A DNA stretch of 64,000 bases from Trinickia soli (GCF_002879855.1 NZ_PNYB01000015.1:1-64000), one strand, 5' to 3'; shown: positions 17,403 to 26,845, counted from the stretch's first letter. Notes: generated from the letters alone by a model not told the origin. Numbers and translations: made by a program.

Positions 17403-17672
17403 CGCTTGTCCACCTGGTTTTGCAATGCATTGCAACACGTTGCGCGCATCCGCGGGCTGCTCGCCCTGCGCTTCGCCTGCGCGTTTGACGCAAGTCGAGC
17501 AGGCATTGTGCCGCGTCCTGGGGCTGCCGTGCATTCATCAGATGGGGCCGCGCATAAGGGCCACGCGGGCGCTCACAGAGCCGATTGCGAGGCGCGGCAC
17601 GCGCGATGCTGCTTGGTGGAGACGTTCTCGTGCTGCTTCCCGCGGCAAGGGACGATCTCCGGGAGTCCTCGC

Positions 17673-18152
17673 ATGAAGCGCTTTTTCCACAGCGTCGCCT
17701 CGCTCGCAGCGGGTGCGGTCGCCATGTATTACCTCGACCCCGCGATGGGCCACCGGCGCCGCGCCGTGCTGCGCGACAAGCTTCGCTCCGGGCAACGCAA
17801 TGCGGCGCGGGTCGCGCGTTCGCAAGCCAAGCGTGCAGCCGATAAGGCACGCGGTGCCATCAGAGAAATGAGCGCGGTCGGCAACGGGCATGCGCCGGTT
17901 ACCGACGAGCAATTGGCCGAGCGTGTTCGCTCGCAACTGGGCAGGCTGTCGACGCGGCCAGGCGCCATCCACGTATCCGCCCAGGCAGGCCATGTCTGCC
18001 TGCACGGCCACGTCCTGGCGGCGGAGCATACGCCGCTCGTGCAAACGATCAGCGCGATGAACGGCGTGCAAGACGTCGACGATCAGCTCCTCGTGCAAGA
18101 TCGTCCGGGCAACATTCCCGAATTGCCGGGCGAGGAGCACAGACCACTATGA
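17673..18152 (+). CDS. BON-domain membrane-anchored protein
   Basis: A 159-aa protein. The N-terminus has a short hydrophobic anchor (about 7-22) followed by YLDPAMGHRRRAVLRDK, a YtxH-like 'LDP...G.RRR' motif common in such proteins. A charged helical linker (about 30-70) and one BON domain (about 77-143: ERVRSQLGRL, GAIHVSAQAGHVCLHGHV, NGVQDVDDQL) follow. BON domains bind phospholipids or peptidoglycan-side partners and often occur in stress-response envelope proteins. ATG 17673 has GGGAG about 9 nt upstream. Its stop overlaps the start of a 50-codon Pro-rich gene. Confidence 0.82.
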   Translation: MKRFFHSVASLAAGAVAMYYLDPAMGHRRRAVLRDKLRSGQRNAARVARSQAKRAADKARGAIREMSAVGNGHAPVTDEQLAERVRSQLGRLSTRPGAIHVSAQAGHVCLHGHVLAAEHTPLVQTISAMNGVQDVDDQLLVQDRPGNIPELPGEEHRPL

Positions 18153-18301
18153 GCGCCTATCCGGTTTATGCTTCCGACCCACCGATTCCCGACCAGCCGA
18201 CGATCCCCGATGCTCCGAGCCCGGGCACCCCGGGCGACGTGCCCGACGTCGGCATACCGGAACCGGAGCCCGATCAGCAGCCGGGCAAGATGGGAGACTG
18301 A
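18149..18301 (+). CDS. Proline/aspartate-rich mini-protein, 50 aa
   Basis: A 50-codon frame starting at the ATG in ATGA shared with the BON-protein stop, so it is probably translationally coupled. The product is acidic and repetitive, with P-x-x-P steps such as PPIPDQPTIPDAPSPGTPGD and PEPEPDQQPGKMGD. It has no hydrophobic segment. I know no named family. The coupling and strictly open, strongly biased composition argue it is real; the high GC content could also leave it open by chance. Confidence 0.5.
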   Translation: MSAYPVYASDPPIPDQPTIPDAPSPGTPGDVPDVGIPEPEPDQQPGKMGD

Positions 18302-18430
18302 GCGGGCGGCCGATGAAACGCGACGGCCGGGGCGCGCGGTTCGATTGCGTGCATCGGCTTGTCACGCATTCGGTGACGGCGTCCCCGGGGGCATCAACGT
18401 GCCGCTGCCGAGGTGCCCTCGCCCGACTGC

Positions 18431-18649
18431 TCATTGCCAGTAGCTGGCGGCGCGCGGGAAAACGAGGGTCAGCACCAGGCTGAGGAATCCCCACGCGAAC
18501 AAGCACGCCCCGACGATCGCCGCCACGGCGATGCACGATGTCCGCCACCCTGCAAGCCACGGCCGCCATTGCGGTACGCGCGCCCGCAATTGACGCAACG
18601 ACGCAGCCCACGCTTCATGTGTCGAGAGTTTGCGCAATGTGTCGGTCAT
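18431..18649 (-). CDS. Small single-pass membrane protein
   Basis: A 72-aa protein starting MTDTLRKLSTHEAW, with an amphipathic N-terminal half and one strong transmembrane helix near the C-terminus (about 43-65: SCIAVAAIVGACLFAWGFLSLV). Length and layout resemble small DUF membrane proteins, but I cannot name one. ATG 18649 is preferred over a longer frame because the upstream part has no protein-like character. Convergent with the BON-protein mini-operon. Confidence 0.55.
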   Translation of the reverse strand: MTDTLRKLSTHEAWAASLRQLRARVPQWRPWLAGWRTSCIAVAAIVGACLFAWGFLSLVLTLVFPRAASYWQ

Positions 18650-18944
18650 GTGCACCTCGTTGCAATGAGTGCCGTGACAATTATTTCTCACGATTTTTGC
18701 CGAATTCAAGGCGTGTGCTTCCAATTCGGGCGATTGCACGCCTGAAGGCACGCGCCGCCATCCCCGGGTCTCACATTCGAAGACATTTCAATCGCATGTA
18801 ATGCCAGCGGTCCGCAGCGATCGTCGCCCTGCGCTACGCTCTTCACAATCGTTTTGATCTCGATCGCGCCAGCGCGGATAAGATGCGGCCTACAAAAAAC
18901 GGATTGCTCTCGATATCCGCCCGCCTTGCTTTGGAGTCCTGATT

Positions 18945-19694
18945 ATGTCGATATGGAAACGCTCGCTCGCCGAAATTTTCGGCACTTTCTGGCTGGTTTT
19001 CTGCGGCTGCGGCAGCGCGCTGATTGCGGCCGGCTCCTCAGGGGCGACGCATGGCATGGGCATCGGTTTTGTTGGCGTCTCATTCGCCTTCGGCCTTACG
19101 GTGCTGACGATGGCTGTCGCCGTCGGCCATATATCGGGCTGTCATTTAAATCCCGCGGTCACAATCGGCTTGACTGTCGGCCGTCGTTTTCCCGTGCGCG
19201 ATGTCGTGCCTTATATCGTTGCGCAATCGATCGGGGCAACCTTGGCCGCGTTCGTCCTGCTGCAAATCATGCAAGGCAATCCCGAGTTCAATCTCGCGAC
19301 GAGCAGTTTCGCAACCAACGGTTACGCCGAACACTCGCTCGGACACTACACGCTGCAGGCGGCGTTCATCGGCGAAGCGGTGATGACGGGCTTTTTCGTG
19401 TTCGTGATTCTAGGGGCCACCGACAAGCGCGCGCCGGCGGGTCTGGCGCCGGTCGCGATCGGGCTGTGCCTGACGCTGATTCATCTTGTCTTGATCCCGG
19501 TTACCGGCACGTCGGTCAACCCGGCTCGCTCGCTGGGCCCGGCGCTGGTGGCAGGCGGAGCCGCGCTCGATCAGCTTTGGCTGTTCTGCGTCGCCCCGAC
19601 GCTCGGCGCCATCGTAGCGGGCCTCCTCTATCCGGCGCTGGCCGGGCACACCGAGGCGATCTACGACGCGTGCGCCGTGCCCTCTGCGAGATGA
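18945..19694 (+). CDS. aqpZ: Aquaporin Z
   Basis: A 249-aa six-helix water channel of the inner membrane. Both pore NPA boxes are present: HLNPAVT (NPA 69-71) and SVNPARS (NPA 192-194). The ar/R filter Arg follows the second NPA (R195), and narrow-filter water-channel context ([24 protein letters not shown]) points to AqpZ rather than a glycerol facilitator. The start has GGAG 8-11 nt upstream. The 3' end overlaps the end of the convergent PAS-MCP gene by 34 nt. Confidence 0.96.
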   Translation: MSIWKRSLAEIFGTFWLVFCGCGSALIAAGSSGATHGMGIGFVGVSFAFGLTVLTMAVAVGHISGCHLNPAVTIGLTVGRRFPVRDVVPYIVAQSIGATLAAFVLLQIMQGNPEFNLATSSFATNGYAEHSLGHYTLQAAFIGEAVMTGFFVFVILGATDKRAPAGLAPVAIGLCLTLIHLVLIPVTGTSVNPARSLGPALVAGGAALDQLWLFCVAPTLGAIVAGLLYPALAGHTEAIYDACAVPSAR

Positions 19695-21253
19695 AACACG
19701 CTGACGGCCGACTCGAGCGACTGCGTTTGCTGACGCAATCCGACCGAAGCCGCCGCCGATTGCTCGACGAGCGCCGCATTGCGTTGCGTCAGATCCGACA
19801 CCTGCCCGACTGCATCGTTGATTTGGGCGATCTGCAGGCTTTGCCCGCGGCTGGCGAGCACGATCTCCTGCAGCGTGTCGGTCAGCCGCGTGACGAACTG
19901 CTCGACGGTCGACATCGTTTCGCCGGCCCGGCTTGCAGTCTGCGTTGCCGTCGTGACGGTATCGAGCGAACTCTCGATCAGATCCTTGATCTCGCGGGCC
20001 GCGCCCGCGGCGCGTTGCGCCAGGTTGCGCACTTCGGTGGCCACGACTGCGAACCCGCGGCCGTATTGCCCCGCCCGCGCCGCTTCGACCGAAGCATTGA
20101 GCGCAATGATGTTCGTCTGGAATGCAATGCCGTCGATCAGCGACGTGATCTCGGCGATCTTGCGCGAATGGTCCCGCACCTGCGCCATGACTTCGACGGT
20201 TCGTTGCACCTCGCGCGCAGCCGACTCCGCCGATTCGGCCGTCTGGTGTCCCGCTGCGTTTGCCCGTTCGGCGCCCAGCGCATTGCGCTCAGCCGTTTGC
20301 GTGATTTCGGCAAGGCTCGCCGTGGTTTTTTCGATTGCGCTGGCCTGTTCGTCGGTGCGATTGGCAAGATCCGCGGTACCGTTCGCGAACTCTTGCGTGG
20401 CGCGCTCGATCACATCGATCGACACCTTTGCGTCGATCAGGATCCCGACGAGTTTGGCGTTCATCTGATTGAGCATGCGCGCGAGCCGCCGGGCCTGCGC
20501 ATCGCCACGTTCAGGAAACAGCGCCTGGATATGGCCGCACAGCACGTCGAGCGCGCTTTCATTGAGCGCTTTGAGCGGCGTCAGAATCTCATGCATGACG
20601 TACAGCCCGGTCGCCAACGCCATCACGATGCCTACGCCCCCGAGCGCCGCGCTCAGGGCGAAGGCGGAGATGCCCGGCACGAACGCATGGGCCGCCGCCA
20701 GGCTTTGCAGCAGGAACAGCACCATCAGACACGACATTACGCCCCACAGGCGCAGCGCGACAGGCAACTTCAGCACACGGTCGACGATGCCGCGCACACC
20801 CGTGCGCACGAGTTCTCCGCCCGACAAATGCAAGCGCGCACCATCAGGACTGCCAAGCAATTCGTAAAGGCGCGAGGCCCGCGCGATCTGCTCGGCGCTC
20901 GGCTTGGTGCACACGGCCATATAGCCGGCCTTGAGACCGCGCTCGAACACGGGCGTCACGTTCGCGAGCACCCAGTAGGGCTGGCCGTTCCGGCGCCGGT
21001 TTTTCAAGAGCCCGGTCCACGGTTGATCGGAATCGATCGTCGCCCACAGATCGCGGAACGCTTCGGGCGGCATGTCGGGATCACGGATGATGCTGTGCGG
21101 CTTGCCAGTCAGCGCCTCGCGCGCATAGCCGCTGCTTTTCACGAATGCTTCGTTGACGTAGACGATGCGCCCCGCCGTATCGGTGCGCGAGATGACGACG
21201 TCTCGCTCGGACAGGAAATACGTTTCGGCCGCCGCCGTCGGATGCTCGGTCAT
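19661..21253 (-). CDS. Aer-like PAS-containing methyl-accepting chemotaxis protein
   Basis: A 530-aa energy/redox-taxis receptor type. N-terminal PAS domain (about 10-115: [39 protein letters not shown]) closely follows Aer, where it binds FAD. It has a hydrophobic membrane-anchor region at about 165-220 (two adjacent segments), then HAMP-like and signalling domain with tip [21 protein letters not shown]. It lacks a periplasmic ligand domain and lacks the C-terminal xWxxF pentapeptide, ending ...AEGTAHAS. It likely reports electron-transport or redox state. Its 3' end overlaps the aqpZ 3' end tail to tail by 34 nt. Confidence 0.9.
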   Translation of the reverse strand: MTEHPTAAAETYFLSERDVVISRTDTAGRIVYVNEAFVKSSGYAREALTGKPHSIIRDPDMPPEAFRDLWATIDSDQPWTGLLKNRRRNGQPYWVLANVTPVFERGLKAGYMAVCTKPSAEQIARASRLYELLGSPDGARLHLSGGELVRTGVRGIVDRVLKLPVALRLWGVMSCLMVLFLLQSLAAAHAFVPGISAFALSAALGGVGIVMALATGLYVMHEILTPLKALNESALDVLCGHIQALFPERGDAQARRLARMLNQMNAKLVGILIDAKVSIDVIERATQEFANGTADLANRTDEQASAIEKTTASLAEITQTAERNALGAERANAAGHQTAESAESAAREVQRTVEVMAQVRDHSRKIAEITSLIDGIAFQTNIIALNASVEAARAGQYGRGFAVVATEVRNLAQRAAGAAREIKDLIESSLDTVTTATQTASRAGETMSTVEQFVTRLTDTLQEIVLASRGQSLQIAQINDAVGQVSDLTQRNAALVEQSAAASVGLRQQTQSLESAVSVFHLAEGTAHAS

Positions 21254-21431
21254 AGTGAGAACGGTTTATCGATGCTGATGAACCGCCTCAAGATACAGAA
21301 TCGCCCGCCGTGTCAGATTGACGTGAGTCAAGGTGACGCGTCGCCGGCAAACGTTAAAACGACGGAACAGAAGGGGTACGGGCATCCGACGACGGGCGCC
21401 GGGGAATGGCACCCTGGCCCGGGCGGCGCGC

Positions 21432-21518
21432 TCAGCGCGGCAGGCGGTAGAAGAAGAGGACCGTGCTGGCGGTGAAGATGCCGAACAGCGACAGGCCCAT
21501 GGCCATGGCGAGATCCAT
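21432..21518 (-). CDS. Possible 28-aa single-helix membrane peptide
   Basis: A short frame encoding a Met followed by DLAMAMGLSLFGIFTAS and TVLFFYRLPR: almost entirely one hydrophobic helix with a basic end, the pattern of a small inner-membrane peptide. A GGAG lies about 7-10 nt before the ATG. It is isolated between the PAS-MCP start and the aldose epimerase gene. Too short to be sure; conservation across related genomes would decide. Confidence 0.4.
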   Translation of the reverse strand: MDLAMAMGLSLFGIFTASTVLFFYRLPR

Positions 21519-21944
21519 GCTGGCTCCGGTACGTGATGCGATTGACGCGTGCGCGGAAACGTGATGACTGCAGACGGCAAAGCAAGTCCGGGTTGCCGAC
21601 ACCGCGACAAAGCCTCGGGACCACACTTCGAGGCCAGACTTCGGCTCAAAAAGACAAAACATCCGCACGTGACGTCATTATGGGGTGCCCACCGCGCCCC
21701 CCGGAAGCGGCAATTTCCCCAGCAGGGTTTTTCCCGAGCGCAAGGCAAGGCACAATCGCATCTCGCGTGGGATCTCGCTTCACAGCCCGATTCGCAGCCC
21801 GATTCAACATCCGGCTTCGCAGGCCGCATCAAGTCCCGCCTTGCAGCGGCAGCGAGCTGGTGCGAAGCCGTGGCCGGCCGCGGAGCGTTTGGCTTGCTTT
21901 TGGACTTCCGACTTTCCTCAACTTCACTTGGACGCGCTACCACC
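21519..21944. other. Intergenic region before the aldose epimerase gene
   Basis: 426 nt with no recognised gene. It includes a short tandem duplication around 21785-21810 (CAGCCCGATTCG twice). An open frame runs through in phase with the downstream gene but has no protein-family features and is not treated as an N-terminal extension. A promoter for the epimerase gene is expected here; none was identified. Confidence 0.35.
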
Positions 21945-22850
21945 ATGACCGCTCCCTCGCAGCAGGCTTTCGTCGACATCGCACTTGGCTCGTCGCGCCT
22001 GCGGCTCGCCCCGCAATTGGGCGGGCGGCTGCTCAGTTGGCATATCGGCGATCGACCGATCATCTACTGGCCCGATTCGGCCGACTGGAGCAACGTCGCG
22101 CGTGTGCGCGGCGGCAACCCGCTGCTGTTCCCGTTTCTCGGACGGCACCGCGTCGACGGACGCATCGGCGAGTGGCGCGATGGACAAGGCGTCGTGCGCC
22201 CGCTGCCGATGCACGGTTTCGCACGCGACCTCCCGTTTGCACATGAACTCCATCCCGACGGGCGTGGCCTGAGCATGACGCTGACCGACAGCGAAGCGAC
22301 ACGCGCGCAGTATCCGTTCGCCTTCCGCTTCGAAGCGATTTACCGGCTCGCCGACGAGCAAACGCTCGATGTGACGCTCGTCACCTCCAATCCGGGCGAT
22401 GCACCGCTGCCCTACTACGCCGGGCATCACTTCTACTTCGCGTTGCCGCACACGGCGCGCGGCGAAGCGACGCTCGCTTTGCCGCCGACGGAACGCCGCC
22501 GCCAGCTCGAGGACGGATCGATCAGCGCACCGAAAGCCGGCGCCACGCGTTACTCGCTGGACGATCCGCTCATCCTCGATCGCTTCCATTGCTTGACCGG
22601 CATTCCCGCGCAGCCCGTGCGGCTCGACTGTCCTTCGCTGGGACGACGCATCGAGATCAATCTCGATCGTGAGGGCTCGATACCCTGGTACGCCGTCACG
22701 ACCTGGACGGAGGCCGACACCTCGGACTTCTATTGCGTCGAACCCTGGCTCGGGCTGCCCGATGCGATCCATAACGGGCTCGGTTTGCGCTGGGTCGAAC
22801 CGGGCGCGAGCGAGACTGCGTCGCTGCGCATCGCCATCGGCGGAATCTGA
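21945..22850 (+). CDS. Aldose 1-epimerase family protein
   Basis: A 301-aa GalM-like galactose-mutarotase superfamily enzyme interconverting the anomers of an aldose or acting on a hexose-6-phosphate. Landmarks: RGGNPLLFPFLGRH (about 55-70, the substrate Arg region), MHGFARDLPF (about 88-98, catalytic His), GHHFYFALP (about 158-166, second His) and VEPWLGLPDA near the end with the catalytic Glu. Short for GalM (~340 aa) and closer to the shorter GalM-like homologues. It is not in a galactose operon. ATG 21945 is chosen by homology to the family's N-terminal strand. Confidence 0.82.
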   Translation: MTAPSQQAFVDIALGSSRLRLAPQLGGRLLSWHIGDRPIIYWPDSADWSNVARVRGGNPLLFPFLGRHRVDGRIGEWRDGQGVVRPLPMHGFARDLPFAHELHPDGRGLSMTLTDSEATRAQYPFAFRFEAIYRLADEQTLDVTLVTSNPGDAPLPYYAGHHFYFALPHTARGEATLALPPTERRRQLEDGSISAPKAGATRYSLDDPLILDRFHCLTGIPAQPVRLDCPSLGRRIEINLDREGSIPWYAVTTWTEADTSDFYCVEPWLGLPDAIHNGLGLRWVEPGASETASLRIAIGGI

Positions 22851-22940
22851 GCGTTGCGCCCGGCGGGGCGCCTCCCCGGCCGGCCGCCCCCTTTTAAGCA
22901 CATTCGTCGACATAGGCCCGTTACAATCGGACGTTTTGTT

Positions 22941-22963
22941 CGCCGCCCCCTTAAGGGGCGGCG
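22941..22963 (+). other. GC-rich hairpin in the leader of the LysM/LytM gene
   Basis: Perfect 9-bp inverted repeat CGCCGCCCC / GGGGCGGCG around a 5-nt loop, 28 nt before the nlpD-like start. No T-run follows, so it is either a weak terminator of the upstream gene or a leader structure. Confidence 0.5.
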
Positions 22964-22990
22964 CGTTTCGAAGGTGTAGAGCGAGGTTCA

Positions 22991-23716
22991 ATGTTGCGAA
23001 AAACGATGATGCGGCTCGCGTGCGTGCCGCTGGCGGCGGCGCTGGCTGCCTGCGGGTCGGCGCCCGTCGCGCCCGGCTACTACCGCGTCGAGCGCGGTGA
23101 TACGGTCTCGAGGATTGCGCGCAGCCATCGCCAATCGCTCCAGAGCATCGTCCGCTGGAACAATCTGACCAATCCCGATGCAATCGATGTCGGACAAGTA
23201 CTGCGCGTCGCTCCACCAGGAACGGCAAGGGCGGCCGGGGCCAATGCGGCAACGGGAACGACACTGCGCTCGGGCACCGCTTCGAACACGCCATCTGCGG
23301 GCGATGTACCGGCCGCACGCGCGCTGCCCGACACCGCCGTGCCCGCAAACGGCATCTCGCTGATTTGGCCCACCTCGGGCAAGCTCGTGCGTGGATTCGA
23401 CGGCGTCAATTCGAAGGGCATCGATATCGCCAATGTGGCGGGCACGCCGGTCCTCGCGGCTGCCCCGGGTACCGTCGTCTATGCCGGCAACGGCCTGCGC
23501 GGCTACGGCAATCTGCTGATCATCAAGCACAACGCCGATTTCCTCACTGCCTACGCGCACAATCGCAAGCTGCTCGTCAAAGAAGGGGAGCGCGTCGCAC
23601 AAGGCGAAACCATCGCCGAGATGGGCGACACCGATTACGACCGCGTCGTGCTGCACTTCGAGCTGCGCTATGGCGGGCGCTCGATCGATCCGTCGCGCTA
23701 CCTGCCGGCGCGTTAA
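22991..23716 (+). CDS. NlpD-like LysM/degenerate LytM (M23) lipoprotein
   Basis: A 241-aa outer-membrane lipoprotein: signal peptide with lipobox LAAC (Cys at about 21). One LysM peptidoglycan-binding repeat at about 30-75 (YYRVERGDTVSRIARSH...DAIDVGQVLRV), a linker, and an M23/LytM domain at about 125-238. The metal ligands are altered: SKGIDIAN lacks the first His of H-x-G-x-D, and VVLHFEL replaces H-x-H, so it should not be an active endopeptidase. In known NlpD/EnvC proteins such degenerate LytM domains activate periplasmic amidases for septum splitting. The neighbours (epimerase, acyl-CoA synthetase) are not the usual surE-pcm-nlpD-rpoS context, so it is a second, stand-alone paralogue. 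Confidence 0.85.
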   Translation: MLRKTMMRLACVPLAAALAACGSAPVAPGYYRVERGDTVSRIARSHRQSLQSIVRWNNLTNPDAIDVGQVLRVAPPGTARAAGANAATGTTLRSGTASNTPSAGDVPAARALPDTAVPANGISLIWPTSGKLVRGFDGVNSKGIDIANVAGTPVLAAAPGTVVYAGNGLRGYGNLLIIKHNADFLTAYAHNRKLLVKEGERVAQGETIAEMGDTDYDRVVLHFELRYGGRSIDPSRYLPAR

Positions 23717-23736
23717 GGTGGAGCCCCCAAAAAAGA

Positions 23737-23757
23737 GGCCCGGCTTGGAGCCGGGCC
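23737..23757. terminator. Hairpin after the NlpD-like gene
   Basis: An 8-bp stem GGCCCGGC/GCCGGGCC with loop TTGGA, 20 nt past the stop. The plus-strand side has no T-run; the minus strand has TCTTTTTT after the stem. It may end transcription in either direction. Confidence 0.55.
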
Positions 23758-24147
23758 AACGGGGGTTTGGCGCAGTGAGGCAAAGGACCGGTTCGCCATG
23801 CGCCGCTTACAATTTAATGAATCTGCAATATACCTACAATGAGTTCATTGAAAGAAAAGCGGTAATTAGCACATAGCTTCGAATAACGTCTTAGAAATGC
23901 GGCTGGATCTCGGACATTGTGCAGTGCGTCGCCGAAAATAGCGAAAGCACCACGTCTCGCCCGCCAGTCAAGGGTGACAGCGGGCAGCAAAGGCACCTGG
24001 AAGAATTGAGCGGCAAAGTCGGATTATCCGTAAATCGAGAGATTTGATTCGACGAATTGCAATTGATCAGGATTTTTGGAGAGCCGTTGCTTTTATCGAA
24101 ACTTTAATCGATCCTACCGAAGATAAGAGGAAAGGAGGAGACGCAGC
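23758..24147. other. Low-GC intergenic region before the acyl-CoA synthetase
   Basis: 390 nt with lower GC than its surroundings and no convincing gene. A 60-codon minus-strand frame (23814-23996) has no family match. The last 20 nt hold a strong AGGAAAGGAGG ribosome binding site for the next gene. No structured RNA was recognised. Confidence 0.35.
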
Positions 24148-25776
24148 ATGCTTACCCGAACCAGCAGCTACGACGCACTCGTCGAAGGCTTCGAGTGGCG
24201 CATCCCGGAGCACTACAACATCGGCGTCGACGCCTGCGACAAGTGGGCCGACGGAACGGGCCGGCTCGCGCTCGTCTATGAAACGCGCGACGGCGCGGTC
24301 GCGCGTTACACGTTCGACGAACTGAAGGCGCTGTCGAATCAGCTCGCGCATAGCTTCGAGCGGCACGGTGTGGCGCGCGGCGAGCGCGTCGGCATCTTTT
24401 TGCCGCAATCGCCCGAAACCGCGCTCGCGCATCTCGCCACTTACAAGCTCGGGGCGGTCGCGGTGCCGTTGTTCGCCCTGTTCGGCGTCGAAGCCTTGCA
24501 GTACCGTCTCTCGAACAGCGGCGCCGTGGCGCTCGTCACCGACGCCGCAGGTCTGAAGAAAATCGAGCAGATCCGTGCCGACCTGCCCGAGCTGAAGACG
24601 ATCTACTGCATCGAAGGCGATGCGCAAGCGCTCGAGGCTGCGGGCGTGCTTCCGTTTTGGTCATCGCTCGAGCAGGAAGAGCGCGTGCTCGAACCCGCCG
24701 ATACGCGCGCCGACGATCCGGCCGTCATCATCTACACATCGGGCACGACGGGCAAGCCGAAAGGCGCGTTGCACGCCCACCGCGTGCTGCTCGGGCATCT
24801 ACCCGGCGTGGAAATGCCGCAAGGGTTTTTCCCCGAAAACGCCCGGCTCATGTGGACGCCGGCCGATTGGGCCTGGATCGGAGGCTTGCTCGACGTGCTG
24901 TTGCCGTCGTGGCACCACGGCGTACCGGTCCTCGCACGACGCTTCGAAAAATTCGACGCCGAGGCAGCGTTCGATCTGATCGCGCGCCACGGCGTCACCC
25001 ATGCGTTTCTGCCGCCCACCGCTCTCAAGATGCTGCGCACGGTCGAGCGGCCGCGCGAACGCTATGCGCTGTCACTCGTGGCCGTCGCAAGCGGCGGCGA
25101 ATCGCTCGGCGAGGAACTGATCGAGTGGGGCCGCGCGGCACTGGGCGTCACGCTCAACGAGTTCTACGGCCAAACTGAATGCAATGTCGTCGTCAGTTCG
25201 TGCAGCGCGCTGTTCGAACCGCGCATCGGCTCGATCGGCAAGGCCGTGCCCGGCCACCGCGTGCAAATCGTCGACGATGCGGGTCGCGTGCTGCCAACTG
25301 GCGCCGAAGGCAATATCGGCATCCTTGCGCCTGATCCCGTCATGTTTCTCGGCTATTGGCGCAACCCCGAGGCCACGCGCGAAAAATTCGCGGGCGACTA
25401 CCTCGTCACGGGCGACGTCGGCGTGATGGATGCCGACGGCTTCATCCGCTTCGTCGGCCGCAACGACGATGTCATCACGAGCGCCGGCTATCGCATCGGG
25501 CCCGGACCGATCGAAGATTGCCTGCTGGGCCATCCGGCCGTGCGCATGGCCGCTGTCGTCGGGGTGCCCGATGCAACGCGCACCGAAATCGTCAAGGCGT
25601 TTATCGTCCTGAACGAAGGGTTCGCGCCTGGCGACGCGCTCGTGCGTGAAATCCAGGAGCATGTCCGAACGAGGCTGGCCGCGCACGAATATCCGCGCGC
25701 GATCGCATTTGTCGACAGTTTGCCGATGACGGCGACGGGCAAGATCGTGAGGCGGGAACTGCGCACGTTGGGATGA
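24148..25776 (+). CDS. Medium-chain-type acyl-CoA synthetase (AMP-binding)
   Basis: A 542-aa ANL-superfamily ligase activating a carboxylic acid to its acyl-CoA through an acyl-AMP. It carries the P-loop-like A3 motif YTSGTTGKPKGALH (about 195-208), FYGQTE (A5), YLVTGDVGVMDADGFIRFVGRNDDVI (A7-A8) and the C-terminal acylation Lys in TGKIVRRELR. The N-terminus (YNIGVDACDKWADG) matches the AcsM/benzoate-like acyl-CoA synthetase group rather than acetyl-CoA synthetase. The substrate, probably a medium-chain or aromatic acid, cannot be fixed. A strong AGGAAAGGAGG site precedes the ATG. Monocistronic; convergent with cytochrome b561. Confidence 0.9.
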   Translation: MLTRTSSYDALVEGFEWRIPEHYNIGVDACDKWADGTGRLALVYETRDGAVARYTFDELKALSNQLAHSFERHGVARGERVGIFLPQSPETALAHLATYKLGAVAVPLFALFGVEALQYRLSNSGAVALVTDAAGLKKIEQIRADLPELKTIYCIEGDAQALEAAGVLPFWSSLEQEERVLEPADTRADDPAVIIYTSGTTGKPKGALHAHRVLLGHLPGVEMPQGFFPENARLMWTPADWAWIGGLLDVLLPSWHHGVPVLARRFEKFDAEAAFDLIARHGVTHAFLPPTALKMLRTVERPRERYALSLVAVASGGESLGEELIEWGRAALGVTLNEFYGQTECNVVVSSCSALFEPRIGSIGKAVPGHRVQIVDDAGRVLPTGAEGNIGILAPDPVMFLGYWRNPEATREKFAGDYLVTGDVGVMDADGFIRFVGRNDDVITSAGYRIGPGPIEDCLLGHPAVRMAAVVGVPDATRTEIVKAFIVLNEGFAPGDALVREIQEHVRTRLAAHEYPRAIAFVDSLPMTATGKIVRRELRTLG

Positions 25777-25809
25777 AAGCGTCGGCCGGGGCCGCCCCCC
25801 GCCGGCGTG

Positions 25810-26340
25810 TCAGGCCATCCGGCGCAAGACGCCGTCGCGCAGCAGGAAATGGTGGTACAGCGCGGCGGCGACATGCAGGCCGATCAGGCCGAGCATGACC
25901 CAGGCCAATACGCCGTGAACGTCGCCAAGTGCATGGCCGATCGTGGAACCGGTCGGCGCCAGCGACGGCAACTCGACGCCGAACACGGTGATCCGCCACC
26001 CGCGCGACGAGGCATTGGCCCACCCCATCAGCGGCTGCACGATCAACAACAGATAAAGCAGGCCGTGAGTCAGATAGGCCACGGCGCGCGCCCATGCGCT
26101 GCCGTCGACCACATCGGGTTCCTTGCGCACGAAACGCCATACGGCCCGTACGATCATCACGGCGATGATGGACACGCCCAGTTCGAGATGAATGTCGATC
26201 AGCCCGACCGGCTGCGTGCCGCGATGGATGTCGGGCATCGTCCATCCAACAACGTATTGCGCGGTGACCAGCACCACGATCAGCCAATGGAGCAGACGTG
26301 CGAACGGATCGTATTTGGACACAGTAAAAGCCTCAGCCAT
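25810..26340 (-). CDS. Cytochrome b561-type protein
   Basis: A 176-aa four-helix di-haem cytochrome b561 (CybB-like). Haem-ligand His candidates are in RLLHWLIVVLVT (helix 1), DIHLELGVSI (helix 2), and near the end DVHGVLAWVMLGLIGLHVAAALYHH (helices 3/4). It shuttles electrons from ubiquinol to a periplasmic acceptor or to superoxide in known cases; here the partner is unknown. Start ATG 26340 gives the usual family N-terminus; a 13-residue upstream extension is rejected. It lies tail to tail with the acyl-CoA synthetase gene. Confidence 0.9.
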   Translation of the reverse strand: MAEAFTVSKYDPFARLLHWLIVVLVTAQYVVGWTMPDIHRGTQPVGLIDIHLELGVSIIAVMIVRAVWRFVRKEPDVVDGSAWARAVAYLTHGLLYLLLIVQPLMGWANASSRGWRITVFGVELPSLAPTGSTIGHALGDVHGVLAWVMLGLIGLHVAAALYHHFLLRDGVLRRMA

Positions 26341-26512
26341 GATGCCCCTCGTAGATAGACGAATTCGGATGCCGGCCACCAGTGCGCAGCCGCATAAATC
26401 GGGCCGATTGTAGCCCAGGCTACCTTAAGGGATCCTTGCGCCGACGCAAGCGCGCAACTGCCCCGCCTATGGTTTATAGTGACGGCCCACTCCGCCTCGA
26501 TGCACGATCGCC

Positions 26513-26845
26513 ATGACTTCTCCGGAGCGCTCAGCCGCCGACGCCACCGACTCCACCCATTCGCCGCTCTATCTGAAGCTGCTTGCGGAAACGGCCAAGA
26601 TCGGCTGGTCCGAACTCGAACGGTTTTTCGCCCGCGGGGTGCTGCTGCGCGTCGCCCGCGACCTCGACCTCGTGACAGTTGCCGCCGCCATCGCGGAGGA
26701 CGACAAGGCGCAGGTCGCGCAGTGGCTGTCGTCGGGTCTCGTCGAACGGATGCAGTCGGAAACCGCTGCCGATTTCGCCGCGCGCGATCCCGAACTGTGG
26801 GCGGTCGTCGTATCGCCATGGGTTTGCGTGCAGGAGCGCGGCTGA
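26513..26845 (+). CDS. DUF2288 family protein
   Basis: A 110-aa soluble protein matching DUF2288: YLKLLAETAKIGWSELERFFARG, LDLVTVAAAIAEDDKAQVAQWL and ELWAVVVSPWVCVQE. The function is unknown. The first ~17 residues are less conserved in such proteins, so the exact start could be later, but ATG 26513 is the only good candidate nearby. Followed 78 nt on by a small membrane protein gene on the same strand. Confidence 0.85.
   Translation: MTSPERSAADATDSTHSPLYLKLLAETAKIGWSELERFFARGVLLRVARDLDLVTVAAAIAEDDKAQVAQWLSSGLVERMQSETAADFAARDPELWAVVVSPWVCVQERG

Noticed and set aside
23814-23996. 60-codon minus-strand frame upstream of the acyl-CoA synthetase
   Set aside because: No family match and no RBS; the region is otherwise gene-free and of unusual composition.
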